A DNA stretch of 64,000 nucleotides from Dyella sp. SG609 (lineage in GTDB: Bacteria; Pseudomonadota; Gammaproteobacteria; Xanthomonadales; Rhodanobacteraceae). The DNA lies in the NCBI RefSeq assembly GCF_012275375.1, contig NZ_JAAZQJ010000001.1, positions 682,001-746,000 of the forward strand. Direction: 5' to 3'. The first letter of the stretch is position 1; each line of letters starts with the position of its first letter. Shown piece after piece: positions 35,090-44,510 of this stretch. Position numbers and translations under genes: made by a program. The notes under the pieces are model-generated. The model was not told where the DNA came from, did not search any database, and saw only the letters and a program-made list of their open reading frames with translations.

Positions 35090-36178
35090 ATGACCATGCA
35101 ACCCGTGCTCGCCCTGGCCTGGAACCCCGCGGTAGGCGTCCCGCTGCTAATCGTGGGTGCGATCGTGCTGGCCCTGATCTGGCTGTTCGGCCAGCCGAAG
35201 AAGGAACAGGGCCGCCGCCGCGCGCCCGCCGCGCAGGGCGGCGAGGAGCGGCGCGAGCCGACCTTCGGCGACGACGTGGACGTGGCCGACGAAGCGCCCG
35301 GCTTCAGCGCGCGCGACGACTTCCGCCTCGACCCGCTCGACGAGCCCAAGCCGAAGCAGGGCGAGCTGGACATGGGCCTGCGCGAGGAATTGGAGAAGCT
35401 CGGCGCCACGCTGTCCAGCGAACGCGTCGCGCCCGCGCCGGTGAGCGCCAAGCCGATGGGCGCCGCGGCCTCGATCATCGAGGCGCTCCGTGCGCCGCCG
35501 GAGCAGTTCCTGGCCGCGCAGGGGCATGTCGACGAGCCGGTGAAGCCCGCGGCCGTCGAGTCCGCACCCTTGGAAACCAGGCCTGTGGAAACCAGGCCCT
35601 TGGAACCCAGGCCCTTGGAAACCAGGCCGCGCGCGCAGGCACCGGTGCCGCCGCCTGCCGCGCCGGCGCCCGCGCCAGCGGCGCCGCGCGTGCCGCCGCG
35701 TTCGGAGCTGGGCAAGCGCCCGGCGCAGTTGCCGGTGGAGCGCATCGTCACCTTGTTCGTGGTGGCGCGCGAAGGCGCGGTGTTCCTCGGGCCCGACCTG
35801 ATCGTGGCGGCCGAGAAGGCCGGCCTCGAATTCGGCGACATGGGCATCTATCACCGCCTGCTCGACGGCAAGCGCGAACACGGTCCGATCTTCAGCGTGG
35901 CCAACATGCTGAAGCCCGGCAACTTCGACCTGAGCCGCCTCGACGCGCTGCGCTCGCCGGGCCTGAGCTTCTTCATGACCCTGCCGGCGCCGATCCCCGC
36001 GCTCGACGCCTGGGACGCCATGCTGCCCACGGCGCAGCGGCTGGCCGAGCTGCTGGACGGGCAGGTGCTGGACGAAGAGCGCAACGCGCTCGGCCGCCAG
36101 CGCATCGCCCACATCCGCGACGAACTGCGCGGCTGGGACCGCGACCACGAAGGCAAGGAAATCATTTTCGGGCGCTGA
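35090..36178 (+). CDS. zipA: cell division protein ZipA
   Basis: Membrane tether of the FtsZ ring. 362 residues: a short periplasmic N-terminus, one membrane segment (about 15-35, VGVPLLIVGAIVLALIWLFG), a charged and Pro-rich linker, and the C-terminal ZipA domain from about 215 (ERIVTLFVVAREGAVFLGPDLI, HGPIFSVANMLKPGNFDLSRLDALRSPGLSFFMTLPAP) that binds the FtsZ tail. The linker contains near-perfect tandem ETRPVETRPLEPRPLETRP repeats (35574-35629), a likely site of repeat-number change. The smc-zipA pair is common in gammaproteobacteria. Confidence 0.93.
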   Translation: MTMQPVLALAWNPAVGVPLLIVGAIVLALIWLFGQPKKEQGRRRAPAAQGGEERREPTFGDDVDVADEAPGFSARDDFRLDPLDEPKPKQGELDMGLREELEKLGATLSSERVAPAPVSAKPMGAAASIIEALRAPPEQFLAAQGHVDEPVKPAAVESAPLETRPVETRPLEPRPLETRPRAQAPVPPPAAPAPAPAAPRVPPRSELGKRPAQLPVERIVTLFVVAREGAVFLGPDLIVAAEKAGLEFGDMGIYHRLLDGKREHGPIFSVANMLKPGNFDLSRLDALRSPGLSFFMTLPAPIPALDAWDAMLPTAQRLAELLDGQVLDEERNALGRQRIAHIRDELRGWDRDHEGKEIIFGR

Positions 36179-36204
36179 GCCCTGGCCGATGCCGCGGGAC
36201 ACCG

Positions 36205-36247
36205 GGCCCGCTCCCAGGTGGCGACGCCACCGCGGAGCGGGCCTTTT
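36205..36247 (+). terminator. intrinsic terminator after zipA
   Basis: GGCCCGCTCC (36205-36214) pairs with GGAGCGGGCC (36234-36243). A smaller hairpin GGTGGCGACGCCACC lies inside, and TTTTC follows. Confidence 0.8.
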
Positions 36248-36423
36248 CGTATCCGCGGCTGTGCTGCGCCGCCGCCGGCACACGCATCGCCGGCCGCGCC
36301 GCCACCCCTGCAAATCAGCTCCGGCGGACAGCGACGGGCGGTCTTTCGCCGGGAAAACGGCGCTCCCGCATGACGCGGTCGCAAAAAACACCATGCCGTA
36401 AGACACATTTATGCGTTTGCGTC

Positions 36424-36452
36424 TTGGCGGCATCGCTCACATGCCATACATT
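36424..36452 (+). promoter_or_regulatory. putative promoter of the HU-type gene
   Basis: TTGGCG (36424-36429) and TACATT (36447-36452) with a 17-base spacer, giving a leader of about 50 bases. The intergenic stretch 36179-36507 otherwise holds only the zipA terminator. Confidence 0.5.
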
Positions 36453-36507
36453 CCACCTGCCGAAAGGCACAGGTTTCAACCAAACCCATCAAAACTACGG
36501 GGAATGT

Positions 36508-36885
36508 ATGGCCAAGAAAGCCGCCAAGAAGACCACCGCCAAGGCCGCCGCCAAGCCGGCTGCGCTGAAGCCGATCAAGGACGCTCTGAGCAAGTCCGGC
36601 CTGGTCGCCCACCTCGCCGAAACCACCGGTGTGGTGGCCAAGGACGTGCGCGCTGTTCTGGGTGCGCTCGAAGGTGCGGTCGCCGGTTCGGTGCACAAGA
36701 AGGGCCACGGCTCGTTCACGCTGCCGGGTCTTCTGAAGATCACCGCGGTCAATGTGCCGGCCAAGCCGAAGCGCAAGGGCATCAACCCCTTCACCAAGGA
36801 AGAGCAGTGGTTCGCCGCCAAGCCGGCCACGGTGAAGGTGAAGATCCGTCCGCTCAAGAAACTGAAGGACGCCGCGGTCGGCTAA
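36508..36885 (+). CDS. HU/IHF-type DNA-binding protein with Lys/Ala-rich tail
   Basis: 125 residues from the ATG after GGGGAATGT. The first 20 residues are a basic Lys/Ala tail (MAKKAAKKTTAKAAAK). The body follows the HU fold: SKSGLVAHLAETTGVVAKDVRAVLGALEG, then the strand and arm region with GSFTLPGLLKITAVNVPAKPKRKGINPFT and FAAKPATVKVKIRPLK. Such N-terminally extended HU proteins occur in xanthomonads and some betaproteobacteria and are expected to bind and bend DNA with an additional disordered, charge-dependent contact. It is a single-gene unit with its own terminator. Confidence 0.88.
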   Translation: MAKKAAKKTTAKAAAKPAALKPIKDALSKSGLVAHLAETTGVVAKDVRAVLGALEGAVAGSVHKKGHGSFTLPGLLKITAVNVPAKPKRKGINPFTKEEQWFAAKPATVKVKIRPLKKLKDAAVG

Positions 36886-36903
36886 GCCGTCTGCTGGTGA
36901 AAG

Positions 36904-36933
36904 ACGCGGCAGCGCGAGCTGCCGCGTTTTTTT
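36904..36933 (+). terminator. intrinsic terminator of the HU-type gene
   Basis: Perfect 10-bp stem ACGCGGCAGC / GCTGCCGCGT with GCGA loop, followed by seven Ts. Confidence 0.93.
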
Positions 36934-37119
36934 ATGCCTGTGTTCCGGGTCCGGGGGAAGCTGCGCTGGCGGGTAGTGATCGCATGGCGCCTTGGAGCTT
37001 GCCGCCGCGAAATGCCCGAGCTGCTGTTGCGTAGCGCGGCAAGGTTTGGACGTCCATACGCCGGCGCCACCGGCGCGCTGCTATAAAGCCCGCCGCAGCG
37101 GATCACGGCAGAGACGCAG

Positions 37120-37881
37120 ATGCAGGCCACTTCTTCCTCGTCGGGCGGGCAGGGTGCATGGCGGGTCGCCGTGCTGGAGGACGATTGCCGCCTGCGCGAG
37201 GACGTGCTCGTACCGGGGCTGCTGAGCTTCGGTTTCGAAGCCGTCGGCATCGGCCGCGCGGCGGAACTCTATCGACGCATGCTCGCCGAACGCTTCGACC
37301 TGGCGGTGCTGGACCTGGGCCTGCCCGATGAAGACGGCCTCTCGGTGGCGCGGCACCTGCGCCGCTGTTCGCAGATCGGCATCGTGGTGCTCACCGGCCG
37401 CACGGCCGAACACGATGAGATCCGCGCGCTTACCGCGGGCGCCGACATCTACCTGCGCAAGCCGGCCGGCATGGCGCTGCTGGCGGCGAGTCTGCATAGC
37501 GTGGGCCGGCGCCTGCCGGGTGCGCCGCGACTGGCTTCGCCGGCACCGGCCATCCAAGCGGCGGCACATGCCGCTCCCGCCGGATGGCGCCTGTCGACCG
37601 ACGACTGGAATCTCGTGGCTCCCACGGGCGAGTCCATCCCGCTGTCCGCTTCCGAGCGCTGCGTTCTGCGCCCGCTGTTCGCCGCCGGCGGCGGGGCGGT
37701 GGCGCGGGAGGTGCTGATCGGCGCCTGGCATGGCGAGGACGCCGAGTTCGACCCGCATCGCCTGGAAATGCTCATTTACCGCCTGCGCCGGAAGGCGAGG
37801 GCGCTGGGCATGCCGGTGCTGCCGCTGATCACGGTGCGCGGTGGCGGCTATGCCTTCGTCGGACGCGGCGGATCGGCGTAG
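37120..37881 (+). CDS. OmpR/PhoB-type response regulator
   Basis: 253 residues. Receiver domain about 15-130: acidic pair in VAVLEDDCRLRED, phospho-acceptor Asp in LAVLDLGLPDEDGL, Thr in VVLTGRTAE, and Lys in YLRKPAGM. Winged-helix effector about 160-250: PLSASERCVLRPLFAAGG, HRLEMLIYRLRRKARALG and TVRGGGYAFVG. No histidine kinase gene lies beside it, so it is an orphan regulator here and its targets are unknown. The Ala/Pro-rich linker between domains is longer than usual. Confidence 0.88.
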   Translation: MQATSSSSGGQGAWRVAVLEDDCRLREDVLVPGLLSFGFEAVGIGRAAELYRRMLAERFDLAVLDLGLPDEDGLSVARHLRRCSQIGIVVLTGRTAEHDEIRALTAGADIYLRKPAGMALLAASLHSVGRRLPGAPRLASPAPAIQAAAHAAPAGWRLSTDDWNLVAPTGESIPLSASERCVLRPLFAAGGGAVAREVLIGAWHGEDAEFDPHRLEMLIYRLRRKARALGMPVLPLITVRGGGYAFVGRGGSA

Positions 37882-38143
37882 GAGCGGGCCTAAAAGCGCG
37901 GTGTCCCATGCAGCCCGCGTGAGTTTCTCTCCTGCTGCGGCAAGTCATGTTTTGCCCCTCGGATGCGCGTGGCGGCAGGCTTTGCGTGCAGCGCTGCGTG
38001 AGCAAGAAGCCGTGGCACGCCAGTGCCAGGTGATGTCCGGTTGGGAAGCGTGAGTGATCGCCCGCCCGATCTGCGGAAAGCTGACTCCATCGGCGCGACG
38101 CCAACGCCTGCGTCGCCACTTCCCCGCCGTTATGGAGCACCGC

Positions 38144-38350
38144 ATGAAAAGGATGCACAGCAAGGCTCTGCACGATGCCTGGCCGCTTGCCGGTTCGATC
38201 TACGGCAAGAGCGACGGCGACCACGCCGCGCGCTTCCGCTTCGGTGCCTCGTGTGCGGCAGCGGAAGGCCTGCTGGCGGAGCACCTGCGGCGAATCCAGT
38301 GGAACGCATGGCCTGAGCTTCGGCCGATGAGTGCAGGGCACGCCCCGTAA
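38144..38350 (+). CDS. small hypothetical protein
   Basis: 68 residues (MKRMHSKALHDAWPLAG...). I do not recognise it. In favour of a real gene: ATGGAGC at a good distance before the ATG, G or C at most third positions, and a balanced composition with aromatic and charged residues (SIYGKSDGDHAARFRFGAS). No signal peptide or membrane segment. It lies 127 bases before the subtilase-like gene and could share its transcript. Confidence 0.4.
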   Translation: MKRMHSKALHDAWPLAGSIYGKSDGDHAARFRFGASCAAAEGLLAEHLRRIQWNAWPELRPMSAGHAP

Positions 38351-38477
38351 CAGGAGCGCGCCACCCCGTTGGTGGCCCGGCCGCGCGCATGCCGCGCGGC
38401 GACCGGGAGCCGCAGGTCTTCGCGCGGCCGTGGCCACCTCTCCGAACCTTGTCCGGCTCCTTTCCCGAGGTATTCGC

Positions 38478-40355
38478 ATGAAACGACATCTCATCGGCTT
38501 TCCGATCGTGACCCTCATCGCCGCGATGGCGGCATCGGTTCCCCAGCTCCATGCGCATGGGTTTCATGCCGGCATGGATGCGCCCCGCCAGGCCAGCGCG
38601 TCCGATCGCTTCATCGTCACCTACCGGCAAGGCAGCAGCGAAGCCCGCGACCAGGGCGCCGCCCTGCAGAACGTGAGCGCGGCGGTGAGCAGAAGCGGAT
38701 TGGACAAGGCCGTGTTCAAGGACCTGGGCTTGGGCATTCGGCGCTTGTACGCCAGCTACGTGCGCAAACTTGCCGCGGGCGGCGACCTGATCGGCGTATC
38801 GCATTCGCTGGACGACGTGCAGGCACGCAAGCTGATGCGCGCGATCGCGGCGGATCCCGCCGTCCTGCATGTCGAGCGCGACGTTCGTCTGCATGCGCTG
38901 GGCGGTTCGCGGCTTGCGGCTGAAGTATCGCCGCGTGGAATGTCTTCCCATCATGTTTTCCCCATGGCCCGGTGGAACTACGGCGATCCGCGCGGCGGCG
39001 CCAACGTCGAGAAGGCCTGGGAGCTTGCCGACGGCAAGGACGTCGTCGTCGCCGTGCTCGACACAGGCATCACGCGGCACCCCGGACTCGATCTTTCACT
39101 GGCCGATGCCGGTTACGACTTCACCAGGGATCCCTTGACCTCCGGCCGCGACGAGTATGGCCGCGCTGCGGGAGGCTGGGATCCGGGCGACTGGAGCAAC
39201 ACGCCCGAATACGAGGACTGCTTCGATGAGCCGGGTGGGGAAGCCAGCACTTGGCAGGGCACGCGGGCGGCCGGCATCGTGGCAGGGCTGGCTGGCGGCC
39301 CCACGGGAAACCTGGGCATCGCCTATCGGGCGAAAGTGTTGCCGGTCCGCGTGGCAGGGCATTGCGGTGCGGGTTATCTATCGGACATCACCGATGCCAT
39401 CGTGTGGGCCGCGGGAGGGCGCGTCCGCGGCGTGCCGGACAATAAGCATCCGGCGCAGGTCATCACCCTGGGCGTCGGCGACCGCTTCGAGGACGGCTGC
39501 ACGGAAACCTTCAGCCTGAAAAGCGCCATTGCGGAAGCCCGTCTCCGCGGCGCGGTCGTGATCGCTCCCGCCGGCGATTTCGGCGGCGATGTGGACCTGG
39601 CGGTTCCAGCGAGCTGTCCGGGTGTCATCGCCGTTGCCGCCAACGGCATCAGGGGTGGGCGCGCCGGCAACTCCAGCTTCGGTTCGGGCGTCGCGCTGGC
39701 TGCCCCGGGCGGTGGCGAGGCGGCGGATGGCAGCGCCAAGGATCTGATCTGGTCCTTGTCGAACGAAGGAGCGACGGTGCCGGCCGATCCGGGCTATGGC
39801 GGATCCAGCGGTACGGCATTGGCTGCCGCCCATGTGGCAGGTGCCGCTGCGCTGGTGATCGGTGCCGTGAAGCAGGCCGGCCTGCCCGCGCTGGACGCGG
39901 AGCAGGTGGGCAAACTGCTGGTCGATACGGCCCGGGCTTTCCCTGTCGCACCGGATCGGCCGATCGGGGCCGGCATTCTGGATGCGCACGCGGCGGTGAT
40001 GAAAGCCTTGGGCAGCGCGGCCCCGGCCGAGTCCGTCATCCCGCTGGAACGCGGCGTGCTCCGTTCGGAACCATCCATCGCCCAGGGCCAGAGCCTGCTC
40101 TACGCCATCGCGGTTCCTGCCGGTGCACGCCATCTCCATCTGCGTACGCTGGGTGGGAAGGGGGACGCAACGCTTTATCTGAAATCCGGGCTCGCACCAG
40201 CCGTCGATGGCGCGAACGCAGATGCCATCTCGGACCACGCGGGCAATAACGAAGCGATCGCGATAAGCCGGCCGCAGCCGGGCACCTGGTATCTGCGCGT
40301 CCGCGCGAAGCAGGCGGCCAGCCATCTGGCGGTACAGGGCAGCTACGCACTTTGA
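38478..40355 (+). CDS. subtilase-family protein lacking catalytic residues (pseudoprotease)
   Basis: 625 residues. Signal peptide about 1-26 (PQLHA), inhibitor-like prodomain about 42-140, S8 domain about 160-470, and a C-terminal beta domain of pre-peptidase type (about 520-625). The fold landmarks of exported xanthomonad S8 proteases are all present (WNYGDPRGGANVEKAW, PVRVAGHCGAGYLSDITDAIVW), but active-site residues are changed. Asp195 is kept (VAVLDTG); Gln260 stands where HGTH has His (TWQGTRAAG); Asp367 replaces the oxyanion Asn (PAGDF); Ala447 replaces the Ser of GTSMA (GTALAAAHVAG). Proteolysis is therefore unlikely; binding, decoy or chaperone roles are open. Confidence 0.85.
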   Translation: MKRHLIGFPIVTLIAAMAASVPQLHAHGFHAGMDAPRQASASDRFIVTYRQGSSEARDQGAALQNVSAAVSRSGLDKAVFKDLGLGIRRLYASYVRKLAAGGDLIGVSHSLDDVQARKLMRAIAADPAVLHVERDVRLHALGGSRLAAEVSPRGMSSHHVFPMARWNYGDPRGGANVEKAWELADGKDVVVAVLDTGITRHPGLDLSLADAGYDFTRDPLTSGRDEYGRAAGGWDPGDWSNTPEYEDCFDEPGGEASTWQGTRAAGIVAGLAGGPTGNLGIAYRAKVLPVRVAGHCGAGYLSDITDAIVWAAGGRVRGVPDNKHPAQVITLGVGDRFEDGCTETFSLKSAIAEARLRGAVVIAPAGDFGGDVDLAVPASCPGVIAVAANGIRGGRAGNSSFGSGVALAAPGGGEAADGSAKDLIWSLSNEGATVPADPGYGGSSGTALAAAHVAGAAALVIGAVKQAGLPALDAEQVGKLLVDTARAFPVAPDRPIGAGILDAHAAVMKALGSAAPAESVIPLERGVLRSEPSIAQGQSLLYAIAVPAGARHLHLRTLGGKGDATLYLKSGLAPAVDGANADAISDHAGNNEAIAISRPQPGTWYLRVRAKQAASHLAVQGSYAL

Positions 40356-40374
40356 GTATTGCGCCGCGTGCCAG

Positions 40375-40400
40375 CGAGCCCTGGCTCCCGCCGGGGCTCG
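40375..40400 (+). terminator. possible hairpin after the subtilase-like gene
   Basis: CGAGCCC (40375-40381) pairs with GGGCTCG (40394-40400) across a 12-base loop. There is no T-run, so termination is uncertain. Confidence 0.35.
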
Positions 40401-40626
40401 TCCGGCAAGGTTTTCGATCTGGATGTCTATATGGCCGAACGTATGAGCTTATGCGCATCGATCATTTCGTTGCCCGCCGAAAACCCGGCAACCTGCCCGT
40501 GTCCATCCGGACCAACGGCGCCCTAGCACGCCACTGACGCTCTCTGAATGCTTGGCATGGGACAAAGCCATCAGGGTGGAGCGCGCAGGCGCCCACGCCA
40601 TCCCCATCCGCCATTGGAGTCCGACC

Positions 40627-41634
40627 TTGAAACGCCTTGGCCCGACCTTGCTGCTCGCCATCGCCGGCTTTGCTTTCGGCGCCACCGTCCAGGCGCAGGA
40701 CGTGCGCCTGCTCAACGTCTCCTTCGACCCCACCCGCGAGCTCTACAAGGACGCCGACACCGCCTTCGCCGCCTCCTGGAAGCGCCAGACCGGCAAGGAT
40801 CTGCGCATCACCACCTCCAACGGCGGCTCCGGCAAGCAGTCGCGCGCGGTGCAGGACGGCCTGGAAGCGGACGTGGTCACCCTGGCCTTGGCCTGGGACA
40901 TCGACGTGCTGGCCGACCGCGGCCTGCTGGCCAAGGACTGGCAGTCGCGCCTGCCCGAGCACAGCACGCCCTACACCTCGACCGTGGTGTTCCTGGTGCG
41001 CAAGGGCAATCCCAAGGGCATCCGCGACTGGCCCGACCTGGTCCGCGACGGCGTGCAGGTGATCACGCCCAATCCCAAGACCTCCGGCGGTGCCCGCTGG
41101 AACTTCCTGGCCGCCTGGGGCTGGGCGCAGCGGCAGCCCGGCGGCAATGCGGACAAGGCGCGCGCCTACGTGGCCCAGCTCTACAAGCACGTGCCGGTGC
41201 TGGACACCGGCGCGCGCGGCGCCACCAACACCTTCGTCCAGCGCGGCATCGGCGACGTGCTGATCGCCTGGGAGAGCGAGGCGCTGCAGGCCCGGCAGGA
41301 GCTGGGCGCGGACAAGTTCGACGTGGTCGTGCCCTCGCTGACCATCCTGGCCGAACCTCCGGTGGCCGTGGTCGACAAGGTGGTCGACAAGCACGGCACC
41401 CGCGCGGTGGCCGAGGCCTATCTCAAGTTCCTGTACTCGCCGGAGGGCCAGGCCCTGGTGGCCAGGCATTACTACCGCCCGCGCGATGCCGCCGCGGCGG
41501 CGAAGTACGCCTCGACCTTTCCGCCGGTGAAGACCTTCACCCTGGCCGAGCAGTTCGGCGACTGGCGCAAGGCGCAGGCCACGTATTTCGCCGACGGCGG
41601 CATCTACGACCAGCTCAGCGAAGCGGGGCACTGA
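40627..41634 (+). CDS. sbp: sulfate-binding periplasmic protein
   Basis: Periplasmic receptor of the sulfate/thiosulfate ABC importer. 335 residues if it starts at TTG 40627. That start follows GGAG by about 8 bases and gives a clean signal peptide ([18 protein letters not shown]...VQAQD), whereas the upstream ATG at 40552 would bury it behind 25 extra residues. Family signatures are [39 protein letters not shown] and YYRPRD. The choice between Sbp (sulfate) and CysP (thiosulfate) cannot be made by eye. It heads the cysTWA operon. Confidence 0.9.
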   Translation: MKRLGPTLLLAIAGFAFGATVQAQDVRLLNVSFDPTRELYKDADTAFAASWKRQTGKDLRITTSNGGSGKQSRAVQDGLEADVVTLALAWDIDVLADRGLLAKDWQSRLPEHSTPYTSTVVFLVRKGNPKGIRDWPDLVRDGVQVITPNPKTSGGARWNFLAAWGWAQRQPGGNADKARAYVAQLYKHVPVLDTGARGATNTFVQRGIGDVLIAWESEALQARQELGADKFDVVVPSLTILAEPPVAVVDKVVDKHGTRAVAEAYLKFLYSPEGQALVARHYYRPRDAAAAAKYASTFPPVKTFTLAEQFGDWRKAQATYFADGGIYDQLSEAGH

Positions 41635-41638
41635 GGCC

Positions 41639-42463
41639 ATGAGCCGCCGCGCCTTGCCCGGATTCGGCCTCAGCCTGGGCGTCACCCTGGCCTGGCTGGG
41701 CGGGATCGTGCTGCTGCCGCTGACGGCGCTGGCCTGGAAGGCGGCCAGCCTGGGGCCGTCCTTGTGGTGGCAGCACCTGGGCACGCGCCGGGTATTGCTG
41801 GCCCTGCAATTGAGTTTCGGCGGAGCGCTGGCGGCGGCCGCGATCGACCTGCTGCTGGGCCTGCTGCTGGCCTGGGTGCTGGTGCGCTACCGCTTCCCGC
41901 TGCGCCGCGTATGCGATGCCCTGATCGACCTGCCTTTCGCGCTGCCCACCGCCGTGGCCGGCATCGCGCTTACCGCGTTGTACGCACCCAATGGCTGGAT
42001 CGGGCACCTGCTGCAGCCGCTGGGCGTGCAGGTGGCTTATACGCGGCTGGGCGTGCTGCTGGCGATGGTCTTCGTCGGTTTGCCGTTCGTGGTGCGCACC
42101 CTGCAGCCGGTCATCGAGAGCCTGGAACGCGAAGTGGAAGAAGCCGCGCTTACCCTCGGCGCCTCGCCCTGGCAGAGCTTCCGCCGCGTGCTGCTGCCGC
42201 TGCTTGCGCCCACCTTGCTCACCGGCTTTGCGCTGGCGCTGGCGCGGGCGGTGGGCGAATACGGTTCGGTCATCTACATCTCAGGCAACCTGCCCATGCG
42301 CACGGAAATCGTGCCGCTGCTGATCGTGCAGAAGATCGATGCCGGCGACGACACCGCACCGGCCGCGCTGCTGGGCGCGGTGATGCTCGCCGTGTCCTTG
42401 CTGGTGCTGCTGGCGGTGAACGGCCTGCAGCGCTGGAGCCGGCGCTGGAGCGTGGTGTCCTGA
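41639..42463 (+). CDS. cysT: sulfate ABC transporter permease CysT
   Basis: 274 residues with six predicted membrane segments, one half of the importer channel. The inner-membrane loop [25 protein letters not shown] is the EAA motif that contacts the ATPase Cys[18 protein letters not shown] is typical of CysT/CysU. Its TGA overlaps the cysW ATG (TGATG), which indicates translational coupling. Confidence 0.95.
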   Translation: MSRRALPGFGLSLGVTLAWLGGIVLLPLTALAWKAASLGPSLWWQHLGTRRVLLALQLSFGGALAAAAIDLLLGLLLAWVLVRYRFPLRRVCDALIDLPFALPTAVAGIALTALYAPNGWIGHLLQPLGVQVAYTRLGVLLAMVFVGLPFVVRTLQPVIESLEREVEEAALTLGASPWQSFRRVLLPLLAPTLLTGFALALARAVGEYGSVIYISGNLPMRTEIVPLLIVQKIDAGDDTAPAALLGAVMLAVSLLVLLAVNGLQRWSRRWSVVS

Positions 42464-43359
42464 TGGCTGCCGTCGCCGCCCATGCCGTGCATCATCCCGC
42501 CAGCCGTTCGCGCAGCGGACGCTGGCGGCACGCCACGCTGATCGTGCTCGCCTTGCTGTGCGTCGGCGGCCTGCTGGTGCTGCCGCTGCTGGCGGTATTC
42601 GCCGAGGCCTTCGCCAAGGGCTGGGCGGTGTTCGCCGCTGCCGTGACAGACCCCGATGCGCTGGCCGCGGTGCGCCTGACGCTGACCGTCGCCGCCATCG
42701 CGGTGCCGGCGAATACCGTGTTCGGCTTGGCCGCCGCATGGTTGCTGACGCACCACCAGTTCCGCGGCAAGGGGTTGCTGGAGGCCCTGATCGACCTGCC
42801 GTTCTCGGTGTCGCCGGTGGTCGCCGGCCTGGTCTGCGTGCTGGTCTACGGCGTGCACGGCTGGTATGGCGGCTGGCTGGAGGCTCACGGCCTGCGCGTG
42901 ATCTTCGCCTGGCCCGGCCTGGTGCTGGCCACGGTGTTCGTGGCGTTCCCGTTCGTCGCGCGCGAGCTGATCCCGTTGATGCAGGCGCAGGGCAGCGACG
43001 AGGAACTGGCGGCCCGTACGCTCGGCGCCGGTGGCTGGCAGATCTTTTTCCGCGTCACCCTGCCCAGAATCCGCTGGGCCCTGCTGTACGGCGTGCTGCT
43101 GTGCACCGCGCGCAGCATGGGCGAGTTCGGTGCCGTATCGGTGGTGTCGGGACATCTCCCCGGCCTCACCAATACGCTGCCGCTGCAGGTGGACCAGGTC
43201 TACAACGGCGGCAGCGACAGCGCGATCGCTTCGTCCTTCGCGCTGGCTTCGCTGCTGGCCTGCCTGGGACTGGTCACGCTGCTGGCCAAGTGGCTGATGG
43301 AATCGCGCCATGGCGGCGAACTGGCGCACTCCCCCCGACGTTCCGAGTCTTCCGCATGA
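42463..43359 (+). CDS. cysW: sulfate ABC transporter permease CysW
   Basis: 298 residues; second channel subunit with six membrane segments. The family sequence [18 protein letters not shown] and the EAA loop [23 protein letters not shown] are visible. [18 protein letters not shown] near the C-terminus is diagnostic of CysW. It overlaps cysT upstream by one base and cysA downstream by ATGA. Confidence 0.95.
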   Translation: MAAVAAHAVHHPASRSRSGRWRHATLIVLALLCVGGLLVLPLLAVFAEAFAKGWAVFAAAVTDPDALAAVRLTLTVAAIAVPANTVFGLAAAWLLTHHQFRGKGLLEALIDLPFSVSPVVAGLVCVLVYGVHGWYGGWLEAHGLRVIFAWPGLVLATVFVAFPFVARELIPLMQAQGSDEELAARTLGAGGWQIFFRVTLPRIRWALLYGVLLCTARSMGEFGAVSVVSGHLPGLTNTLPLQVDQVYNGGSDSAIASSFALASLLACLGLVTLLAKWLMESRHGGELAHSPRRSESSA

Positions 43360-44510
43360 GTCTTTCGATCCGCCAGCTCACCCGCCGCTACGGCGCCTTC
43401 GCCGCGCTGGACGATTTCTCGCTCGACATCGCCGAGGGTGAATTCGTTGCGCTGCTGGGGCCGTCCGGTTCCGGCAAGAGCAGCCTGCTGCGCATCCTCG
43501 CCGGCCTGGACGATCCGGACCGCGGCGACGTGCTGCGCGATGGCACCGACCTGCTCGCGCTGCCGGCCCAGCGCCGCGATATCGGTCTCGTGTTCCAGCA
43601 TTACGCGCTGTTCCCGCACATGACCGTGGCGGACAACATCGCCTTCGGCCTGCGCGTGCGGCCGCGCGCGCGCAGGCCTTCGCGCCGCGACATCGCCGCG
43701 CGCGTGGACGACCTGCTGCGCCGCGTGCAGCTGGAGGAACTGGGCCGTCGCTATCCGGCCCAGCTTTCCGGCGGCCAGCGCCAGCGCGTCGCCCTGGCGC
43801 GTGCCCTCGCGGTGGAGCCGTCGCTGCTCCTGCTCGACGAACCCTTCGGTGCGCTCGACGCCCAGGTACGCGGCACGCTGCGCCTGTGGCTGCGCGAGCT
43901 GCAGCGTTCGCTCGGCCTCACCACGGTGCTGGTCACGCACGATCAGGACGAGGCGCTGGAACTGGCCGACCGGGTGGTGGTGATGAATCGCGGACGCATC
44001 GAACAGGTCGGCACGCCAGGCGAGATCTATCGCGAGCCGGCCACGCCGTTCGTGCACGGCTTCGTCGGCCGCGCCAACCGGCTTCGCGGCCACGTCGAGC
44101 GCGACCGCCTGCATCTGGGCGGACACGTATTCCAGGGCGAGTTGCCGGCCGAGCTCGCCGGCCGCGAAGTCGAAGCCTGGCTGCGGCCGGAACATCTGGC
44201 GCTCGCCGCCCGCGGCCTGGCCGGATGGAGCGGCCGGCTGCAGCACCTGGACCTGGCTGGCCCGGTGGCCCGTGCCCGGCTGGCGATGCATGGCGAAGGC
44301 CTGGTGCTGGAGGCCGAATGGAACGCCGCCGAGGTAGCGGCGCACGCCCTTGCCGTTGGGGACGTGGTGACGGTCCAGCCGCGTGAATTCACCCTGTTCA
44401 CCGACGCTGCCGCCGGCGCCCGCCGCCACCGCTTCGTGCCGGCGCCCGCCGGCCCGCACACCGATTCGCACCCGATCGACTTCGCCGCCTGGCTGCACCG
44501 CAAGGCCTGA
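43356..44510 (+). CDS. cysA: sulfate/thiosulfate import ATP-binding protein CysA
   Basis: 384 residues. Nucleotide-binding domain about 1-235: Walker [11 protein letters not shown]-loop [13 protein letters not shown], signature [15 protein letters not shown], Walker [13 protein letters not shown], and switch His in [13 protein letters not shown]. The C-terminal TOBE-type domain ([13 protein letters not shown] onward) is the regulatory extension seen in CysA/MalK. It energises sulfate uptake through CysTW. Last gene of the operon; no cysB or assimilatory genes adjoin. Confidence 0.96.
   Translation: MSLSIRQLTRRYGAFAALDDFSLDIAEGEFVALLGPSGSGKSSLLRILAGLDDPDRGDVLRDGTDLLALPAQRRDIGLVFQHYALFPHMTVADNIAFGLRVRPRARRPSRRDIAARVDDLLRRVQLEELGRRYPAQLSGGQRQRVALARALAVEPSLLLLDEPFGALDAQVRGTLRLWLRELQRSLGLTTVLVTHDQDEALELADRVVVMNRGRIEQVGTPGEIYREPATPFVHGFVGRANRLRGHVERDRLHLGGHVFQGELPAELAGREVEAWLRPEHLALAARGLAGWSGRLQHLDLAGPVARARLAMHGEGLVLEAEWNAAEVAAHALAVGDVVTVQPREFTLFTDAAAGARRHRFVPAPAGPHTDSHPIDFAAWLHRKA

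Noticed and set aside
31492-35847. 1451-codon open frame on the minus strand opposite smc and zipA
   Set aside because: Shadow of the coiled-coil smc gene; composition is Leu/Ala/Arg/His repeats without motifs, and the frame runs across two real genes.
40552-40626. ATG at 40552 as the start of the sulfate-binding protein
   Set aside because: It would place 25 polar residues before a typical signal peptide. The TTG at 40627 has GGAG upstream and gives the expected exported N-terminus.
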